Source: Candidatus Woesearchaeota archaeon | Lineage (GTDB): Archaea; Nanobdellota; Nanobdellia; Woesearchaeales; JABMPP01 | NCBI GenBank assembly: GCA_013202955.1 | Contig: JABMPP010000039.1 | Location: 1-36,596, forward strand | Direction: 5' to 3' | Length of the DNA: 36,596 nt | Shown: piece after piece, positions 27,223-36,596 of the stretch | How the letters are laid out: each line of letters opens with the position of its first letter | How positions within the stretch are numbered: the stretch's first letter is position 1 | Position numbers and translations under genes: made by a program | Notes under the pieces: generated by a model | Seen by the model: only the letters and a program-made list of their open reading frames with translations | Databases searched by the model: none | Told to the model about the DNA's origin: nothing

Positions 27223-27561
27223 TCAAACCATTCCTAATTTTCCAGTTATCTTATCTATCTTTTCTTCATCATCTGGGCCTATTCCCATGCAAGTAACTGT
27301 GCCTGGTGCAATGCATGTCTTGCCTGCGTCTGTTATAACAGCTGTTTTAAGTGAATTATCCTCTGCAAACTGCTTATATTTATACAATTCTTCCTTGTTA
27401 TCCACCTTTAGAACAACCTTTTTAGCACCCTCAGAGCGCCATTCAGACACTATTTTCTTGTCGCTCTTCATAGCTGCTTCTACAGAAGCATGCGCTACTT
27501 GAGCAGACATCTTGCCCTTAGGCAGTTTCAGGTCCTGAATAACCAATATTACCTGTTTCAT
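27223..27561 (-). CDS. pth2: Peptidyl-tRNA hydrolase 2
   Basis: KQVILVIQDLKLPKGKMSAQVAHASVEAAMKS, TDAGKTCIAPGTVTCMGIGPDDEEKIDKITGKLGMV. Confidence 0.96.
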   Translation of the reverse strand: MKQVILVIQDLKLPKGKMSAQVAHASVEAAMKSDKKIVSEWRSEGAKKVVLKVDNKEELYKYKQFAEDNSLKTAVITDAGKTCIAPGTVTCMGIGPDDEEKIDKITGKLGMV

Positions 27562-27602
27562 ATTTAATTAAAAGAAAACTCATTATTTAATAATCTTCTT
27601 AT

Positions 27603-28640
27603 TCACAAATCAAGTCTTTCTATAACTTTAGCCCCATATAATTTATTCAACATTTTATGAGCTCTATTTACATACTCTTTTTCTTTCAAAAGGATTCCCA
27701 TGTCCCCTCTTTCATCAATATCAAATGAGAATCTTGCAAAAGGTGATTCAACTATATGTATATCCATTCCTGCAAATTTTGATAAGAATTCTTCCATTTG
27801 TGATGTTGTTCCTGTTTTATGGATAAAAAGATCTTTTGCCAATGCATATCCATAACCTGCCATCCCTTTTTCTATTAATAATCCTGCTGTTTTAAACCAT
27901 GTTACTGGATTTACCCCAATCCTTATTGAGTATATATCACTAAGACCTTTTATTCCTCCTTTTTTTTCATCCAATATTATAAGGTTTGTTTCCTTAAACC
28001 CATAAGCACCATTCTCATTTTCAAATCTTTTATCTCTATCTGTTTTTAATCTTCCGTCTGGAATCAATCTTAAATAAACTCTTTCCAGTGAAGGCAATCC
28101 ATTATGAAGTGTTTCTTCACTTATGAAAAACTGATAATGAGTATGGTCAAAAACAGGCTTTCCATCCTCAAACCTTACGCATTGCTCAACTGATTTATCT
28201 ATCTCTTCGCCTAACACTAAAGGAGTGTCTGCATCAACATAAATTTTATGCCCTGGAATCTCTGCTGCTTCTCCACCTTTTATCATATTCTCATGCATTT
28301 TTCCATCAGACTCAATAATTTGTATTGGTTTTTCAATTGAATCAATTATTCTCTCGAGTGCTGGCTCAAGTTTTTCTTTTTTGCCAACTATAACAATATC
28401 ATTAACATATTTAGAATTATTATCAAGCTCATAAAGAATTGGTGCAATTACAGGAAGATAGGCATATTTTTCAGGCGAGGCATTTAATAGTGGTTTGTAT
28501 TTATCAAAATAATACCCTCTTGGTATTCCTTGGGCAGATGTTCCAACATATGCGGCTGCTATTGATAAATAAGCCAACCATAATGGCATATTATCTTTGC
28601 CAGCTCTGACAACAGCGCTCATCTTTAAGTTATTATCCAT
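27603..28640 (-). CDS. Nucleotidyltransferase-like protein (GT-A/MobA-like fold suspected)
   Basis: VVRAGKDNMPLW, VIVGKKEKLEPALERIIDS, HKIYVDADTPLVLGEEID; resembles NTP-transferase architecture but is divergent. Confidence 0.55.
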   Translation of the reverse strand: MDNNLKMSAVVRAGKDNMPLWLAYLSIAAAYVGTSAQGIPRGYYFDKYKPLLNASPEKYAYLPVIAPILYELDNNSKYVNDIVIVGKKEKLEPALERIIDSIEKPIQIIESDGKMHENMIKGGEAAEIPGHKIYVDADTPLVLGEEIDKSVEQCVRFEDGKPVFDHTHYQFFISEETLHNGLPSLERVYLRLIPDGRLKTDRDKRFENENGAYGFKETNLIILDEKKGGIKGLSDIYSIRIGVNPVTWFKTAGLLIEKGMAGYGYALAKDLFIHKTGTTSQMEEFLSKFAGMDIHIVESPFARFSFDIDERGDMGILLKEKEYVNRAHKMLNKLYGAKVIERLDL

Positions 28641-28722
28641 GATACGAACAGGTTAAAATAAGAGTTTAAAAATCTTTCTGTAATGTTTACTAAGAAGTGG
28701 TTAATTCTTCATTAAAACAAAT

Positions 28723-29289
28723 TTATATCTGTTTTTCAACTTTTTCAGTTGCTACTCTTCCACCTTTCCATTGTCCACCATAAGCTCTGCTTAGCTCACC
28801 ATAAACCTCTTTGAACACAACATTGGCTATTCTAGCACCCAATTCAAGCTCAAATGGAAACTCACTCACATTTTTCAGAGAAAAAGTCAATTCTCCATGA
28901 TATCCTGGATCTGTTTTTGTTCCCTTAAAATAAACACCACATCTCTGTAAAGTGCTTCTGGGATAAACATCCATCATTAAATAACAAGGTTCATGATTAA
29001 TATTAATCTTTTTAGATGGCAGGTTAACTTTTTCTATTGTTTTAACAAGAATAAATTCACCAGGAGCAAGAACAACCTTCTTATCGCCATCAGAAATATC
29101 AGCTATTTTTTCAATATTAGGTGTGTTTCTGTTATCAACACCAAGATATCCTTTGCTTGTCAGCTTATAGATTTCCCCAACTCTTATATCAAATCCAACA
29201 CCCTCTGGGTTGAGTTCCCTTTCACAAAGATTCTCAATAATATTATATTTTTTGTTCAATCCAAGTATTGTTTTTGCAGTTATTATCAT
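28723..29289 (-). CDS. dCTP deaminase / dUTPase-family protein
   Basis: VYPRSTLQRCGVYF, TDPGYHGELTFSLKN, LELGARIANVVF, YGGQWKGGRV. Confidence 0.9.
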   Translation of the reverse strand: MIITAKTILGLNKKYNIIENLCERELNPEGVGFDIRVGEIYKLTSKGYLGVDNRNTPNIEKIADISDGDKKVVLAPGEFILVKTIEKVNLPSKKININHEPCYLMMDVYPRSTLQRCGVYFKGTKTDPGYHGELTFSLKNVSEFPFELELGARIANVVFKEVYGELSRAYGGQWKGGRVATEKVEKQI

Positions 29290-29328
29290 AAAGAAATTGG
29301 TAATTTATCCCTTATTTAAATATTGTTG

Positions 29329-30414
29329 TTAATTCTTCATTAGAACGCCATTTAATAACTTGCCATCTATTCTTATCATTGGTTCTGTTATAACTTGATC
29401 CAGGTGTATTTTAGAATAAATATTACCACCAAACCATGCGTTGCTGCCTATTGCGAAATGAGCTGTTCCTAATGTTTTTTCATTGATTATTGTAGGTCCT
29501 ACAATCTTTGCATTTGGGTTGATTCCAATACCCAGCTCACCAATCCTCTTTATTCCCCAGGGATGCTTTGATGTTTTATGAGCCCAGTCCAATGTTTTAG
29601 CTATCTCTAGTCCTTCTCCATTTCCTTTTATCTTTGTTATTTCTCCATCTTTAACAAACAAAGTAACAGGCTTTTTCAGCAAAATTGTTTTGTCTCTTAC
29701 TTTCATTGAGCCATCAATAACTATCTTTCCATTAACATTCCTGTCATTGCAGGGCACATACACTTCTCCTGCTGGAATGTTCCCACCCATGCCAGGCTTA
29801 GTATATAATCCATCGTTAGAAATGGACTTCATCCCTTCTACGCCATATAGAAGGTCAGTACCTTTTCTAGTCATTACATGTATCTCTGCGGCTTTGTCTA
29901 GAAGTTCTTTTATATTTGAGCCTTTTTTAGCCATTAGAGCATAATCTACATTGATTGATTTTATTATTGAGCTAAACATTGAGCTAGGCATATCAACTAA
30001 TCCAGATGTTGAAACAAATCTATGTTTATGCTGTTTTACAAATCTTCTGAAGCTGTTTCCTATGCTTTTCATCTGGCCTATTTTTCCTGATATAGCAATT
30101 GCCAGCACACTTTTATCTTTAAGTGAGAGCATGTCCTGTATTACATTGTCATCAGCTTCTTCACTGATAAGTTTGGGCTTTTGCATGCTAAGCTTGTAAT
30201 TCAAGCCAAGTTCTTCTGCTGCTTTTGCATAGCACCCAGCAATAATTGCAGGCACTCTCTTGTTTTTGTATCCCTTATCAAACACAATCAAAACATCTTC
30301 TTTTGAAACATTTAGAGAAGTCTGAAACACATTCATAAAGCACATATAATTATCATCAACTGTTTTTAGCAGCTTTTCCCTCCTTAGGAAATTAAATAAA
30401 TCTTGTTTGTTCAT
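29329..30414 (-). CDS. M29-like metallo-aminopeptidase
   Basis: NIPAGEVYVPCNDRNVNGKIVIDGSM, ELGIGINPNAKI, EKTLGTAHFAIGSN, SKIHLDQVI. Confidence 0.8.
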   Translation of the reverse strand: MNKQDLFNFLRREKLLKTVDDNYMCFMNVFQTSLNVSKEDVLIVFDKGYKNKRVPAIIAGCYAKAAEELGLNYKLSMQKPKLISEEADDNVIQDMLSLKDKSVLAIAISGKIGQMKSIGNSFRRFVKQHKHRFVSTSGLVDMPSSMFSSIIKSINVDYALMAKKGSNIKELLDKAAEIHVMTRKGTDLLYGVEGMKSISNDGLYTKPGMGGNIPAGEVYVPCNDRNVNGKIVIDGSMKVRDKTILLKKPVTLFVKDGEITKIKGNGEGLEIAKTLDWAHKTSKHPWGIKRIGELGIGINPNAKIVGPTIINEKTLGTAHFAIGSNAWFGGNIYSKIHLDQVITEPMIRIDGKLLNGVLMKN

Positions 30415-30437
30415 TTTTGATACATGTAATAATAAAG

Positions 30438-30470
30438 GCCACTGTTGGCGGACAGTGGCATAAATGCCAC
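30438..30470. promoter_or_regulatory. Overlapping, mutually exclusive inverted repeats
   Basis: GCCACTGT(TGGCGG)ACAGTGGC at 30438-30459 and GTGGCA(TAAA)TGCCAC at 30455-30470 share GTGGC. Confidence 0.55.
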
Positions 30471-30487
30471 ATTCTATGACATTTAGA

Positions 30488-30515
30488 TATTAGTAGCCTT
30501 ATTAGTATATTAGTA
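30488..30515. repeat. Three copies of TATTAGTA
   Basis: TATTAGTA at 30488-30495, 30500-30507 and 30508-30515 (last two in tandem). Confidence 0.7.
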
Positions 30516-30594
30516 TATAACTTATATATAAAGCTTTCTATATGAATGCCTTAGGCAAACTTTTTAAACTCTTTATCATTCTACAGAAATAATA

Positions 30595-30654
30595 ATGGAT
30601 TTAACAGAAACACAAGAAAAAAGCTTGGAAGGATATAGGGGATTCTATTCATAA
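30595..30654 (+). CDS. Possible 19-aa leader/upstream peptide
   Basis: ATGGATTTAACAGAAACACAAGAAAAAAGCTTGGAAGGATATAGGGGATTCTATTCATAA (MDLTETQEKSLEGYRGFYS), 5 nt before ATG 30660; TATA-like CTTTTTAAACTC about 30 nt upstream. Confidence 0.3.
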   Translation: MDLTETQEKSLEGYRGFYS

Positions 30655-30659
30655 TAAAA

Positions 30660-31031
30660 ATGATACATGATAACAGTCATAATTTAAGAATAGAAGGAAA
30701 TGTTGCACATTTATTTCCATATCCTGCTTTATACACTTCAGAAAAAGAAGTGCTGGAAACTAATGGTTTAGTAAAAGAAATACAAAATTCTGATGCTACA
30801 AAAATTATAATTAATCTTAATGGTGTTTCTGCTATTAGACCTAATCGTAGGATAGAATTATTAAGAAATCTTGGTATAATTGATCAAGCATTAATAGACT
30901 CTGGATTTATGACTGCATATACTAATTCTACTGCTTTGGTTGGCTATGAGGGAAATCAGAATGTTCCAGAAAATGTTGTTGATAAAATCTTTGATGATTA
31001 TAATAATGCTGTTAATTCATTGAATGATTAA
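30660..31031 (+). CDS. Small protein, possibly STAS-like; function unknown
   Basis: 123-aa ORF; KIIINLNGVSAIRPNRRIELLRNLGI is weakly reminiscent of STAS strand-helix pattern. Confidence 0.55.
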   Translation: MIHDNSHNLRIEGNVAHLFPYPALYTSEKEVLETNGLVKEIQNSDATKIIINLNGVSAIRPNRRIELLRNLGIIDQALIDSGFMTAYTNSTALVGYEGNQNVPENVVDKIFDDYNNAVNSLND

Positions 31032-31052
31032 TATTCTAATGAAATCAATTCT

Positions 31053-32192
31053 TTAACTTATTTTTTCTATATTAACATTTAATCCATCACTTTTGATGTT
31101 TACCCAATCTCTTCTTTTGAACTCTAAAGAAGGAGGTAACATAAACCCTTCGTTTTTTAATAGAACAGTTATCTGAGCATTTCTCATAGCCTGAACATCT
31201 CTGTGTTTCAAAAGACCATATGCAGAATGGAATATGTTAGCTTGGTGATTTTTAACTTTATAATGAAAATTAGAATCAGAAAAATTTGCATAATACACAG
31301 AAGGATCTCCCTTTAACTTTGAACCTTCATCTTTCAAGACATCGATTGTTTCTATTCTGAGATTTATCCCATCTTTATCTGAAATCCCGATCACTAATGG
31401 ATTTACAAGTTCCATTGGTTCAACATTGAAATCAGGAATTTGTATTGGTTTGAATGGTCTAACCTGGAATAAGCTTTTTGAGGCAACACTAAACTCTAAT
31501 TGCCAGGTCCAATCAGAATCAATATCTGGAAGATCTATTATTTGATTATACCATTCGATAACTTTTCCAATGTCTCTAATCATCTTTTTCCATTTATAAT
31601 TCCTTTTATCTCTCATTGATAATTTAGAAAACTCACTGAGATAATTTATTTCATCATTATCATAAAGAAATACTGTTGTACTCGGATACTCTTTTGGTGG
31701 ATGACAAGTAATTGATACAATATAACAATTTTCTCTATTTGGGTGCTTCACTAAAGTTCCGATATGATAACTTTTTGCCTTTTCTGTTATGATTGTGTTG
31801 ATTTTATCAGGTAGATCTAAACCCCCATCATCTTCCTTCAATCTCATCGGTGAATTCTCAACTTCAAGTATTTTTTCTTCCAAAAATTCATTATAAATCT
31901 TCCGATGTAAATCAGTTATTTTATACCTATTAACATTAAGCATTTTTGTTATGTTCAGCACTTCAGAAGTTTTCAATTCACCTTCATATCCATCAAGTTC
32001 TTGTATTGCGCTCGATCTGAATAATCTAGGCCAATCCAAATGTTTAGCTCTTTTCAATACAGAATCAATTGACTCATCAGGTGTTTTAACAACCATTCTT
32101 GCTTGAGGAATATTCGGAAGATGCTCTGCAACATACATAAGAAGTCCTGCTTTTGCACCATATTTATGAACTAATTCTGCTGGGTATATCAT
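31053..32192 (-). CDS. PEP-synthase/PPDK ATP-grasp-like protein lacking the phosphohistidine and PEP-binding domains
   Basis: HKYGAKAGLLMYVAEHLPNIPQARMVV, LFRSSAIQELDGYEGELKT, WQLEFSVASKSLFQVRPFKP align by eye with ppsA motifs VGGKNASLGEMY, VRSSATAEDLPDASFAGQQET and MEWAKDG..LFIVQARPE. Confidence 0.65.
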   Translation of the reverse strand: MIYPAELVHKYGAKAGLLMYVAEHLPNIPQARMVVKTPDESIDSVLKRAKHLDWPRLFRSSAIQELDGYEGELKTSEVLNITKMLNVNRYKITDLHRKIYNEFLEEKILEVENSPMRLKEDDGGLDLPDKINTIITEKAKSYHIGTLVKHPNRENCYIVSITCHPPKEYPSTTVFLYDNDEINYLSEFSKLSMRDKRNYKWKKMIRDIGKVIEWYNQIIDLPDIDSDWTWQLEFSVASKSLFQVRPFKPIQIPDFNVEPMELVNPLVIGISDKDGINLRIETIDVLKDEGSKLKGDPSVYYANFSDSNFHYKVKNHQANIFHSAYGLLKHRDVQAMRNAQITVLLKNEGFMLPPSLEFKRRDWVNIKSDGLNVNIEKIS

Positions 32193-32278
32193 ATGACGCT
32201 GAAAAAATTCCTGGTTTATAAATACTACCTAAAGATAGTCACAATCCTTTATATAAACAGAACACAAATCAAATAGAG

Positions 32279-33223
32279 ATGATAAAAACAATCACTTTGC
32301 AGAAGAAGCAGCTTATCAAATCAAGCATAAAGGATTTCAGGTCTTCTAAAAACATAACATGGATTGATGTTCTAAATCCATCTGAAAAAGAGATTAATGA
32401 AATATCAGAAATAACAAGGTTTCCTATTGATGAAATAGAGATGGCGCTTGATGAAGATGAAAGACCAAGAATTGTTGAGTTATATAATCATGCGCTACTT
32501 ATTGTAAGAGTTCCATACAAAGATCATAAGGAAACCCTAACAACTTCATTATCTATATTTTTCTCAGAACACAATATAATAACAATGCACAAACATAAAA
32601 TAGAATCTATTGAGAAAATAAATGATTTTTCTGAAAAAATAAAAAAAGATATGCTAAAAGACACAACATATTTTTTATACAGACTTTTAGCTGAAATAAC
32701 AAATAATTATTTCAGGTTAATGGATAATGTTGAAGAAAAAATAGATTATTTAGAAAACAAGGTTTTCCATAGTCCTGAGAACAGAACAGTTAAAGAGATA
32801 TTTGAGATAAAAAAAATGCTTATTTATTTTCATAAAGCATTTGCTTCAGACAGAGAGATACTTGTTGAACTGGAAAAAGGATATATTTCATCAATAAAAA
32901 AAACATATATGAGGCAGTTTAGATATGTTTACAATGATTTAACCCAGTTAATAGATATGGGTGGAACATATAGAGATGTTATAACAGGAGTTCTGGACCT
33001 TTACTTAAGCTCTACATCACACAGCCTGAACATAATAATGAAGAAAATGACAGCATATGCTTCATTAATATTAGTGCCTACATTAATATCAGGGATATAT
33101 GGGATGAATTTTAGATGGATGCCTGAACTGTATTGGAAATATGGTTATTTCTTTGCTTTAGGTTTAATGGTTTTCTTTGTGGTTATAATGTATATATATT
33201 TCAAGAAGAAAGATTGGATTTAA
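32279..33223 (+). CDS. corA: CorA-family divalent cation transporter
   Basis: C-terminal two-TM region with LISGIYGMNFRWMPE and the preceding helical domain typical of CorA. Confidence 0.93.
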   Translation: MIKTITLQKKQLIKSSIKDFRSSKNITWIDVLNPSEKEINEISEITRFPIDEIEMALDEDERPRIVELYNHALLIVRVPYKDHKETLTTSLSIFFSEHNIITMHKHKIESIEKINDFSEKIKKDMLKDTTYFLYRLLAEITNNYFRLMDNVEEKIDYLENKVFHSPENRTVKEIFEIKKMLIYFHKAFASDREILVELEKGYISSIKKTYMRQFRYVYNDLTQLIDMGGTYRDVITGVLDLYLSSTSHSLNIIMKKMTAYASLILVPTLISGIYGMNFRWMPELYWKYGYFFALGLMVFFVVIMYIYFKKKDWI

Positions 33224-33274
33224 TCAATATTCGAAGCAAAAAGTATATAAACATCTTTGTTCATTCTATATAAA

Positions 33275-35170
33275 ATGGCAAAACAAATAACAATAAAGTG
33301 TGGTAAGTCAAAAAATAAGTATGCATCTGGTGTAACTGCAGCTGATGTTGCTAAAGATAAAAAAATAGATGCGCTTGCAGCAAGTGTTAATGATAAGCTT
33401 GTTGATCTTTCTACAAAAATAAGAAAGGATTCAGAAATAATATTTGTAACATATGACACTCATGAAGGAAAAGAGATATTTCATCATTCTACTGCACATT
33501 TAATGGCACAAGCCGTTATAAAATTATATCCAAAAGCACTTCCTACAATCGGGCCAACTATTGAAGGAGGATTTTATTATGATTTTGATCACTCTCCGTT
33601 TTCTCCATCTGATCTAAAAGGAATAGAAAAAGAAATGAGAAAGATTGTTACTGAAAAACTGGAAGTGAAAAGAAAACAGATTCCATATAAAGAAGCATTA
33701 AAGCTTTTTAAGAAAAACAAATACAAAATAGAGTTGATTAAGGAATTTGAAAAAGAAGGCAAGAAAGTTTCTGTATATCAACAAGGAAAATTCATTGACT
33801 TGTGCAGAGGGCCACATATTCCAAACACAAGCTATCTTAAGGCATTCAAGCTTACAAAAGTGTCTTCTGCTTACTGGAGAGCTGATTCAAAAAAAGATTC
33901 ATTACAGAGAATATATGGTGTTAGCTTTCCAAAAGAATCCCAATTAAAAAACTATTTAAGATTAAAGCTGGAAGCAGCTAAAAGAGACCACAGAAAAATT
34001 GGCAAAGAACTGGATCTTTTCTCATTCCATGAAGAAGGAACAGGATTTCCTTTCTGGCATAATAAAGGGATGATTATATGGGATGAAGTAATGAATTATA
34101 TGAAAGCCATGCTGAAGAAAAACAATTATCAAGAAGTCAGAGCGCCTTTAATATTAAACAAAGAATTATGGCTAAAATCTGGACATTGGGACCATTACAA
34201 AAACAACATGTATTTTACTCTAATTGATGGGCAAGAGCATGCTGTAAAACCAATGAACTGCCCAGGGCATATTTTGATATACAAAAATTCAATTCATTCT
34301 TACAGAGATCTTCCTATAAGAATGGGTGAGTTTGGATTAGTGCATAGGCATGAGATGTCTGGTGTTCTTGCAGGATTGTTTAGAGTCAGAAGCTTTACTC
34401 AAGATGATGCTCATGTTTTTTGCACAGAAGATCAATTAAAAGATGAGATAAAAAAATTGATTGATTTTGTTACTGAGGTTTATTCAACATTTGGCTTTAA
34501 AGATTACCAAATTGAGCTAAGCACAAAGCCACAAGATTCAATGGGAAGTGATGATATGTGGAAAAATGCTGAAAATGCGTTGTCAGCTGCATTAAAAGAG
34601 AAAAAGATTGATTATAAAATAAATCCTGGGGATGGTGCGTTTTATGGTCCAAAAATTGATTTCCATATAAAGGACTGCATGGGAAGAAGTTGGCAGTGTG
34701 GCACAATCCAGGTTGATTTTTCAATGCCTGAGAGATTTGATCTTACTTATGAGGGAAAGAACAATAAAAAACACAGGCCAGTAATGCTTCACAGAGCAAT
34801 ATTGGGAAGCATGGAGAGATTTATAGGAATAATGATAGAGCATTATGCAGGAAAAATGCCTGCTTGGCTGAGTCCTGTTCAGGTAAAAATAATAACAGTT
34901 GCTGATAGATTCAACAAATATGCAGAAGGGGTAAAAGCCAAACTAGAAGAAGAAGGAGTAAGAGTAGAGGTTGACAACAAAAAAGAAACAATAGGAAGAA
35001 AAGTAAGAGAAGCTCAGATCCAAAAAATAAATTATATTCTAACAGTTGGAGAAAAAGAAGAGAAAACAAAAACAATTGCAGTAAGAACAAGAGACAACAA
35101 AGTTAAAATGGGTGTAAAACCAGACAAGTTCTTGAAAGATATTGTAAAGGAAATAAAAGAGAAAAGGTAA
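33275..35170 (+). CDS. thrS: Threonyl-tRNA synthetase, bacterial/eukaryotic-like architecture (TGS + AlaX-like editing domain)
   Basis: HHSTAHLMAQAVIKLYP, DLCRGPHIPNTSYLKAFKL, LDLFSFHEEGTGFPFWHNKGMIIWDEV, MNCPGHILIYK, RMGEFGLVHRHEMSG. Start moved to ATG 33275 from TATA spacing. Confidence 0.96.
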   Translation: MAKQITIKCGKSKNKYASGVTAADVAKDKKIDALAASVNDKLVDLSTKIRKDSEIIFVTYDTHEGKEIFHHSTAHLMAQAVIKLYPKALPTIGPTIEGGFYYDFDHSPFSPSDLKGIEKEMRKIVTEKLEVKRKQIPYKEALKLFKKNKYKIELIKEFEKEGKKVSVYQQGKFIDLCRGPHIPNTSYLKAFKLTKVSSAYWRADSKKDSLQRIYGVSFPKESQLKNYLRLKLEAAKRDHRKIGKELDLFSFHEEGTGFPFWHNKGMIIWDEVMNYMKAMLKKNNYQEVRAPLILNKELWLKSGHWDHYKNNMYFTLIDGQEHAVKPMNCPGHILIYKNSIHSYRDLPIRMGEFGLVHRHEMSGVLAGLFRVRSFTQDDAHVFCTEDQLKDEIKKLIDFVTEVYSTFGFKDYQIELSTKPQDSMGSDDMWKNAENALSAALKEKKIDYKINPGDGAFYGPKIDFHIKDCMGRSWQCGTIQVDFSMPERFDLTYEGKNNKKHRPVMLHRAILGSMERFIGIMIEHYAGKMPAWLSPVQVKIITVADRFNKYAEGVKAKLEEEGVRVEVDNKKETIGRKVREAQIQKINYILTVGEKEEKTKTIAVRTRDNKVKMGVKPDKFLKDIVKEIKEKR

Positions 35171-35213
35171 TTCTTTGTAAAACTTTATAAATAAAAGAGG
35201 GTTCATTTAACAC

Positions 35214-36563
35214 ATGGTATTAGAGAAACTTGGTGATTCGCTGAAGAACACTATGCAGAAGATTGCAAAATCAATGTTTGTAGATGAAAAACTAATAAAC
35301 GAATTAGTTAAGGATATTCAAAGAGCATTGTTGCAGTCTGATACTAATGTTAAGCTTGTTCTTGAGTTAACTAATAAAATAAAAGAAAGAGCGTTAAAAG
35401 AAAAGCCAGGTAGAGGATTGACTCAAAAAGAGCATTTAATAAACACTGTTTATGAGGAATTAGTTTCATTTTTAGGTGGAGAAGGCGCAAAAATAAATGT
35501 TGGAAAAAAACCATTCAAGATAATGTTGGTTGGATTGTTTGGAAATGGTAAAACAACAACAGCAGGAAAATTAGCCAAATTCTTTACAAAAAGAGGGCAT
35601 AAAGTTGCTTTGGTTGGGTTGGATATACACAGACCTGCTGCTATGGATCAATTAGAACAAATAGGAAAAAGCGCAAAAGTGCCTGTTTTTATAGATAAAA
35701 AGGAAAAGAACGCGCTGAAAATATGGAAAAATAATGAAAAAGAACTCAAAAAATATGATGTTTTATTGATAGATACAGCAGGAAGAGACGCATTATCTAA
35801 AGATTTAATCAAAGAGCTTAACGAACTAAACAAAGAGATAAAGCCAAATGAAGCGCTTCTAATTATGGGTGCTGATGTTGGACAGGCTGCTGAAAAACAA
35901 GCAGAGGCATTTCATGAATCCTGCAAAGTAAGTGGTGTTGTAATCACAAAGATGGATGGCACTGCAAAAGGAGGAGGAGCTTTAATTGCATGCTCTGTAA
36001 CAGGAGCTCCTGTTAAATTTATTGGTGTTGGGGAAAAAACAGATGATTTAGAGGAATTTAAACCACAAAATTTTGTTTCAAGATTATTGGGAATGGGAGA
36101 TATTGAGACATTACTTGAAAAAGCAAAAGATGCTATTGATGAAGACAAAGCAGAGGATCTGGGAAAAAAATTCCTAAAAGGAGAGTTTAATCTTATAGAT
36201 CTTTATGAACAGATGGAAGCAATGAATAAAATGGGTCCATTAAGCAAGGTAATGGAGCTTATTCCAGGCATGGGTCAGTTAAAGATGCCAAAAGGAATGC
36301 TTAAAGTTCAGGAAGGAAAACTCAAGATATGGCGTTATATGATGGATTCAATGACAAAATCAGAGCTTGAGGACCCTGAAACAATTGATTCCAATAGAAT
36401 AGAAAGAATAGCAAAAGGAGCTGGAACAACTGTTAGTAATGTAAGAGAGCTGTTGAAACAATACAGGCAGAGCAAAAAAATGATGAAGATGATGAAAGGT
36501 GGAGAAAAAGGAATGGAACGAATGATGAAGAAGATGCAACAGGGACAAGTAAAGTTTAAGTAA
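35214..36563 (+). CDS. srp54: Signal recognition particle 54 kDa protein
   Basis: NG domain GLFGNGKTTTAGKLAKFF, DIHRPAAMDQLEQ, LLIDTAGRD, ITKMDGTAKGGGAL; M domain MNKMGPLSKVMELIPGMGQL. Confidence 0.97.
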   Translation: MVLEKLGDSLKNTMQKIAKSMFVDEKLINELVKDIQRALLQSDTNVKLVLELTNKIKERALKEKPGRGLTQKEHLINTVYEELVSFLGGEGAKINVGKKPFKIMLVGLFGNGKTTTAGKLAKFFTKRGHKVALVGLDIHRPAAMDQLEQIGKSAKVPVFIDKKEKNALKIWKNNEKELKKYDVLLIDTAGRDALSKDLIKELNELNKEIKPNEALLIMGADVGQAAEKQAEAFHESCKVSGVVITKMDGTAKGGGALIACSVTGAPVKFIGVGEKTDDLEEFKPQNFVSRLLGMGDIETLLEKAKDAIDEDKAEDLGKKFLKGEFNLIDLYEQMEAMNKMGPLSKVMELIPGMGQLKMPKGMLKVQEGKLKIWRYMMDSMTKSELEDPETIDSNRIERIAKGAGTTVSNVRELLKQYRQSKKMMKMMKGGEKGMERMMKKMQQGQVKFK

Positions 36564-36596
36564 AGTTTATATAGTTTATATTCTAAAAGTAATTCA

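Noticed and set aside
1-36596. CRISPR arrays, transposases, prophage or integrase genes
   Set aside because: No regularly spaced repeat array and no recognisable transposase, integrase or phage structural ORF; the intein is the only mobile element supported.

Overview
This window is a gene-dense, AT-rich archaeal chromosome segment. Archaeal markers are the proteasome beta subunit, KH/beta-CASP aCPSF1-type nuclease, TFE, Pth2, type II Met aminopeptidase, TYW1-like wyosine enzyme and SRP54. Compact packing and TATA-type promoters suggest a DPANN-like (Woese-/Pacearchaeota-like) genome; that lineage call is inference. No rRNA, CRISPR array, transposon or prophage was seen. There is one clear tRNA (Gln, anticodon TTG), preceded by an unexplained 93-bp element that repeats its first 17 nt. 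Most notable items: (1) a near full-length bacterial sigma-70 factor in an archaeal context, with its own archaeal TATA promoter, divergent from ppsA; (2) a 402-aa LAGLIDADG intein at the catalytic-His motif of PEP synthase; (3) a class I GAPDH gene with no canonical start codon and degenerate copies of its 5' end upstream; (4) a Lia/Psp-like island (PspC, toastrack/LiaF-like protein, single-domain response regulator, divergent histidine kinase); (5) a fused AdkA-like kinase plus nucleoside-deoxyribosyltransferase-like protein; (6) an orphan PEP-synthase-like ATP-grasp protein; (7) tandem HIT proteins that lack the catalytic His. All calls come from reading the sequence and recalled family motifs; no database searches were run.
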